Assembly (NCBI RefSeq): GCF_900105515.1
Contig: NZ_FNSY01000001.1
Location: forward strand, 744,001 to 808,000
Direction: 5' to 3'
Length of the DNA: 64,000 nt
From: Streptomyces sp. 2131.1
GTDB lineage: Bacteria > Actinomycetota > Actinomycetes > Streptomycetales > Streptomycetaceae
Both the position numbers and the translations under genes were made by a program. The notes under the pieces are model-generated. The model was not told the DNA's origin and ran no database searches. It was given only the letters and a program-made list of their open reading frames with translations. Positions 61,640 through 64,000 of the stretch are shown here, piece after piece; the stretch's first letter is position 1; each line of letters starts with the position of its first letter.

Positions 61640-63312
61640 ACCGCTCCGTTCTCCTGGGCGGGGACGGTCGGCCCCCGCCGCTTCGCTGTCGCCGCGAGCG
61701 TACGGTGTCCGGCCTGCTCGGCGGCGAGCACCGCCTCCTGGGACAGGGCGGGCTGCCACCACTCGCCGGCCGCGGTGTCGTCCGCCTCGCGCAACTCCAC
61801 CAGCGAGCCGGTGAGGCGGCGGCGGGCGGCGTCCAGGGCGGCCGGGGTGGGCTCGGGCGCGGCGAGGGTCCGCACGGCGTGGGCGCGGGCCTGTTCGGCG
61901 GCGGCCAGCGCGCGCTCGACGCGGCCGGTGGCGCGGCGGTTGGTGACCAGGACGGCGGCGAGGAAGCCGACGGCGGCGCCGATGACGGTGTCCAGGACCC
62001 GGTCGCCGATCAGCTCGCCGGCCGGGTGGCTGCCCGCGTACTCCAGGACGAGGAGTGCCATCGGGGTCACCGCGACGGAGCCGAGCCAGTAGTTGCGGGT
62101 GATCAGCGCCTCGGCGGCGAAGCCGAAGAGGAGGCAGAAGCCGATGAGGGCGAGCGGGGTGGTCCGGGCGACCGGGAGGACGGCCGCGAAGACCAGGACG
62201 CCGATGAGGTTGCCCAGGGTGCGCTGGAGCGTCCGGTTCCAGGAGAGCGTGACGTTGGCCTGGTAGAGCGAGGCGGCGGTGACGATCGCCCAGTAGGGGC
62301 GGCCGACGCCCGCGGCGGAGCAGACGTAGCCGGCCAGGGCGCAGCCGACGAGGGTGCGGGCGGCGACCGGGAGCAGCGGGGAGCCGGGGGCGAGGCCGCG
62401 CAGCAGCGTCCGGAACCCGCTGCCGCGGGCGGCGCGTTCGGCGTCGAGGCCGAAGAGTTCCGCGCCGGTGCCGGGGGCGGGCGGCGGGGTGGGCACGGGG
62501 CCGCGGGCGCGGGTGAGGCGGGCCCATTCGCGCAGCCGGGCGGCGTCGGCGGGGTCGGGCTCGCTCGCGAGGACGGAGGTCTCGGCGTGGACGACGAGGC
62601 GTTCCAGGGCCCGGCGTGCCGGGGTGGCGCGGCCGGCGGCGAGGAGGGTCTGCCAGGCGGCGTGCACGGCGGTGACGGCGGCGCGCCGGGTGGTGTGGCC
62701 GGGGTCGGCGGCGTGCGCGGCGGCGGCGTTCAGGGCGCGGGCGGTGGCGCGGCGCTCGGGTCCGTCGCGGCGGACGAGCGCGGGGGCGACGACGGCGACG
62801 AGCCAGGCGACCGCGCCCGCGCCGAGCGTGAGGACGAGGTGGCCGGGGACCTGCCCGAGCGTCTGGGGGACGAAGAGGGCGGCGGAGCTGACGAAAGTGA
62901 AGATCACCGGGCCGGGCGGCCCGATCCGGGTCGCGTCGCACAGCAGCTTCTGCGCGGCGGCCAGGAGCGCGCCGACGGCGATGAGCACGGCGGCGGACCC
63001 GGTGAGCGAGGCGACGACGAGGGCGGTGCCGAGGCCGAGGGTCATGCCGAGGACGACTCCGGCGACGGTGCCGGCGCGGCGGGCGTACGGGAGATTGTGG
63101 CCGTACAACGCGCAGAGCGAGCCGGCCATCGTGTACATCACCAGATCGAGCCGGCCGAGGGCGAGGAGCACCAGGTTGGGTATGGCGGTGGCCACGACCA
63201 CGCTGGTGGCGGGCTTGAACCACATGCCGGAGGGCCGGTTCAGGCGCAGCGGTCCGGTCAGCGGGAGGCGGCGGACGGCGGGCCTGGCCGACCTGATGGT
63301 TGTATCGCTCAC
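61636..63312 (-). CDS. FUSC-family membrane protein (aromatic acid exporter type)
   Basis: A 558-residue membrane protein with two blocks of transmembrane helices (residues about 30-165 and 305-455) separated by a cytoplasmic domain, as in FUSC/AaeB-like aromatic carboxylate exporters. Features include VVVATAIPNLVLLALG at the first helix and SLYQANVTLSWNRTLQRTLGNLIGVLVFAA. The GTG at 63312 is used. The AT-rich upstream region has a promoter that would yield a near-leaderless mRNA. Confidence 0.85.
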   Translation of the reverse strand: MSDTTIRSARPAVRRLPLTGPLRLNRPSGMWFKPATSVVVATAIPNLVLLALGRLDLVMYTMAGSLCALYGHNLPYARRAGTVAGVVLGMTLGLGTALVVASLTGSAAVLIAVGALLAAAQKLLCDATRIGPPGPVIFTFVSSAALFVPQTLGQVPGHLVLTLGAGAVAWLVAVVAPALVRRDGPERRATARALNAAAAHAADPGHTTRRAAVTAVHAAWQTLLAAGRATPARRALERLVVHAETSVLASEPDPADAARLREWARLTRARGPVPTPPPAPGTGAELFGLDAERAARGSGFRTLLRGLAPGSPLLPVAARTLVGCALAGYVCSAAGVGRPYWAIVTAASLYQANVTLSWNRTLQRTLGNLIGVLVFAAVLPVARTTPLALIGFCLLFGFAAEALITRNYWLGSVAVTPMALLVLEYAGSHPAGELIGDRVLDTVIGAAVGFLAAVLVTNRRATGRVERALAAAEQARAHAVRTLAAPEPTPAALDAARRRLTGSLVELREADDTAAGEWWQPALSQEAVLAAEQAGHRTLAATAKRRGPTVPAQENGAV

Positions 63313-63346
63313 CCATATATATTAACAGGTATTACACAAGTAAAAC
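63313..63346 (-). promoter_or_regulatory. AT-rich promoter/operator of the FUSC-MarR pair
   Basis: On the minus strand, TTTACT, 17 bp and TATATA precede the GTG start so closely that the mRNA would be leaderless. Inside, TTACACAAGTAA (63332-63343, plus strand) is a TTAC-N4-GTAA dyad that may bind the MarR protein. Confidence 0.45.
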
Positions 63347-63365
63347 ACCTGGAGCGAGACCGCCC

Positions 63366-63401
63366 CGGGACACGGAACCGCCCCCGGACACGGAACCGCC
63401 C
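63366..63401. repeat. Two tandem 18-bp repeats
   Basis: CGGGACACGGAACCGCCC (63366-63383) is followed by a copy with one change in the first bases (63384-63401). The repeat runs into the terminator hairpin. Confidence 0.75.
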
Positions 63402-63429
63402 GCGCTCCTCGGCGAGGGGCGCGGGCGGT
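63395..63429 (-). terminator. Terminator after the LURP-one-like gene
   Basis: ACCGCCCGCGC (63395-63405) pairs with GCGCGGGCGGT (63419-63429), and an inner CCTC/GAGG around GGC extends the stem to about 16 bp with one wobble pair. It lies 20 bp past the stop. Confidence 0.7.
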
Positions 63430-63448
63430 CGGACGTACGCAAGGGGGA

Positions 63449-64000
63449 TCAGCCGAGGCCGCGGGCGTCCTGCTTCAGAGCGGTGTCCACGGTCAGGGCC
63501 GTCGCCACCACGAGGCTCAGCAGCGGTTCGGGGAGCTGGTAGTGGATCTGGAGGACGTAGTTGTCCGCGGTCGTGAAGAGCGTCTTCGCGAGCCCTTCCC
63601 AGGTCTTGGTGATCCGGGCGACCTCGGCGTCGTTGTGGTCGACGATCGCGAAGTTCCAGGCGCGCCAGTTCTCGGCCTTGATGGCGCCGATCTTCTGACC
63701 GTTGGCCATGATCGCGAAGTTGATCTTGCCGATGGCGTTCTGCTGGACGATCTCGCCGACCGGCTGCCCGTCGGGGCGCTGCACGATGACCTTCGACTTG
63801 ATGAACTTCGCCGGGCGGGTCAGCAGCAGCTGCGGCTGCCCGTAGGCGTCGCGGATCTCCAGCCGGTGGGTCAGGTACTGGTCGATGCTGGTCAGGAAGC
63901 GCAGCACCTTGCGCAGCGCGCCCTGGCCGACCTGGACGACCGACCCGATGGTGTTGCCGTTCTGGTCGAAGACGCTGTACTCGTTCGTCAGCTCGATCAG
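63449..64000 (-). CDS. LURP-one-related / scramblase-like protein, 5' end cut by the window
   Basis: The visible part is 183 residues and stays open to the window edge; the true start lies beyond 64000. The beta-rich pattern (YSVFDQNGNTIGSVVQ, LEIRDAYGQPQLLLTRP, NFAIMANGQKIGAIKAENWRAWNFAIVDHNDAEVARITKTW) matches the LURP-one-related / phospholipid-scramblase (Tubby C2) superfamily. A late hydrophobic helix (EPLLSLVVATALTVDTAL) is present. The family may bind membranes; function is not established in bacteria. Confidence 0.82.
   Translation of the reverse strand: MIELTNEYSVFDQNGNTIGSVVQVGQGALRKVLRFLTSIDQYLTHRLEIRDAYGQPQLLLTRPAKFIKSKVIVQRPDGQPVGEIVQQNAIGKINFAIMANGQKIGAIKAENWRAWNFAIVDHNDAEVARITKTWEGLAKTLFTTADNYVLQIHYQLPEPLLSLVVATALTVDTALKQDARGLG

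Overview
The window is very GC-rich DNA with dense, largely translationally coupled genes, GTG/TTG starts and gene families typical of Streptomyces or a close relative: an SsgA-like sporulation protein, a WhiB protein, a conservon (CvnA-D plus P450), DUF397/XRE pairs, a small laccase, a GH46 chitosanase and a full mce operon. No rRNA, tRNA, CRISPR array, transposase or integrase was recognised. The window cuts the last gene and may cut the first.

Layout: 0-9 kb holds housekeeping and accessory genes (enoyl-reductase-like protein, endonuclease V, YciI, SsgA-like protein, an ABC-F ATPase with a possible attenuating leader, an acyl-ACP desaturase behind a large operator dyad, a frameshifted hypothetical gene, chitosanase, GMC oxidoreductase). 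9-16 kb holds WhiB, a SNF2 helicase, laccase, a DUF3533 membrane protein and a divergent end-joining pair (LigD-type polymerase and LigC-type ligase). 16-29.5 kb is one long minus-strand Mce lipid-transport operon: ATPase, two YrbE/MlaE permeases, MceA-F, a duplicated pair of Mce-associated membrane proteins, and a lytic transglycosylase behind them. 29.5-38.5 kb carries exported proteins of unknown function (including a DUF6801-like protein and a paralogous pair), a PucR-type regulator with an in-frame TTA codon, and an SCP2/acyl-CoA dehydrogenase pair. Related 14-bp dyads (TTACTC-NN-GAGTAA and CTAC-N6-GTAA) recur in the gaps of this stretch and may define a local lipid regulon.

38.5-44.3 kb has an ATP-grasp-like protein, a DHA2-type drug pump, an SEC-C (YchJ-like) protein, a DUF397/XRE pair and an RsbW-like ATPase with a small partner. 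44.3-54.6 kb is the most notable locus: a tightly overlapping five-gene operon, DUF4132, MoxR AAA+ ATPase, DUF5682, VWA protein and SWIM zinc-finger protein, matching the gene set of the uncharacterised E. coli yehI/L/M/P/Q locus and resembling MoxR-VWA systems proposed to act in biological conflict. 54.6-64 kb has a GH4 glycosidase, a conservon whose P450 carries EQTLW where P450s normally have ExxR (CYP157 type), a MarR/FUSC pair and a truncated LURP-one-like gene.

Functional assignments rest on motifs and family resemblance read by eye. Operators, promoters and terminators are inferred from dyads and spacing.
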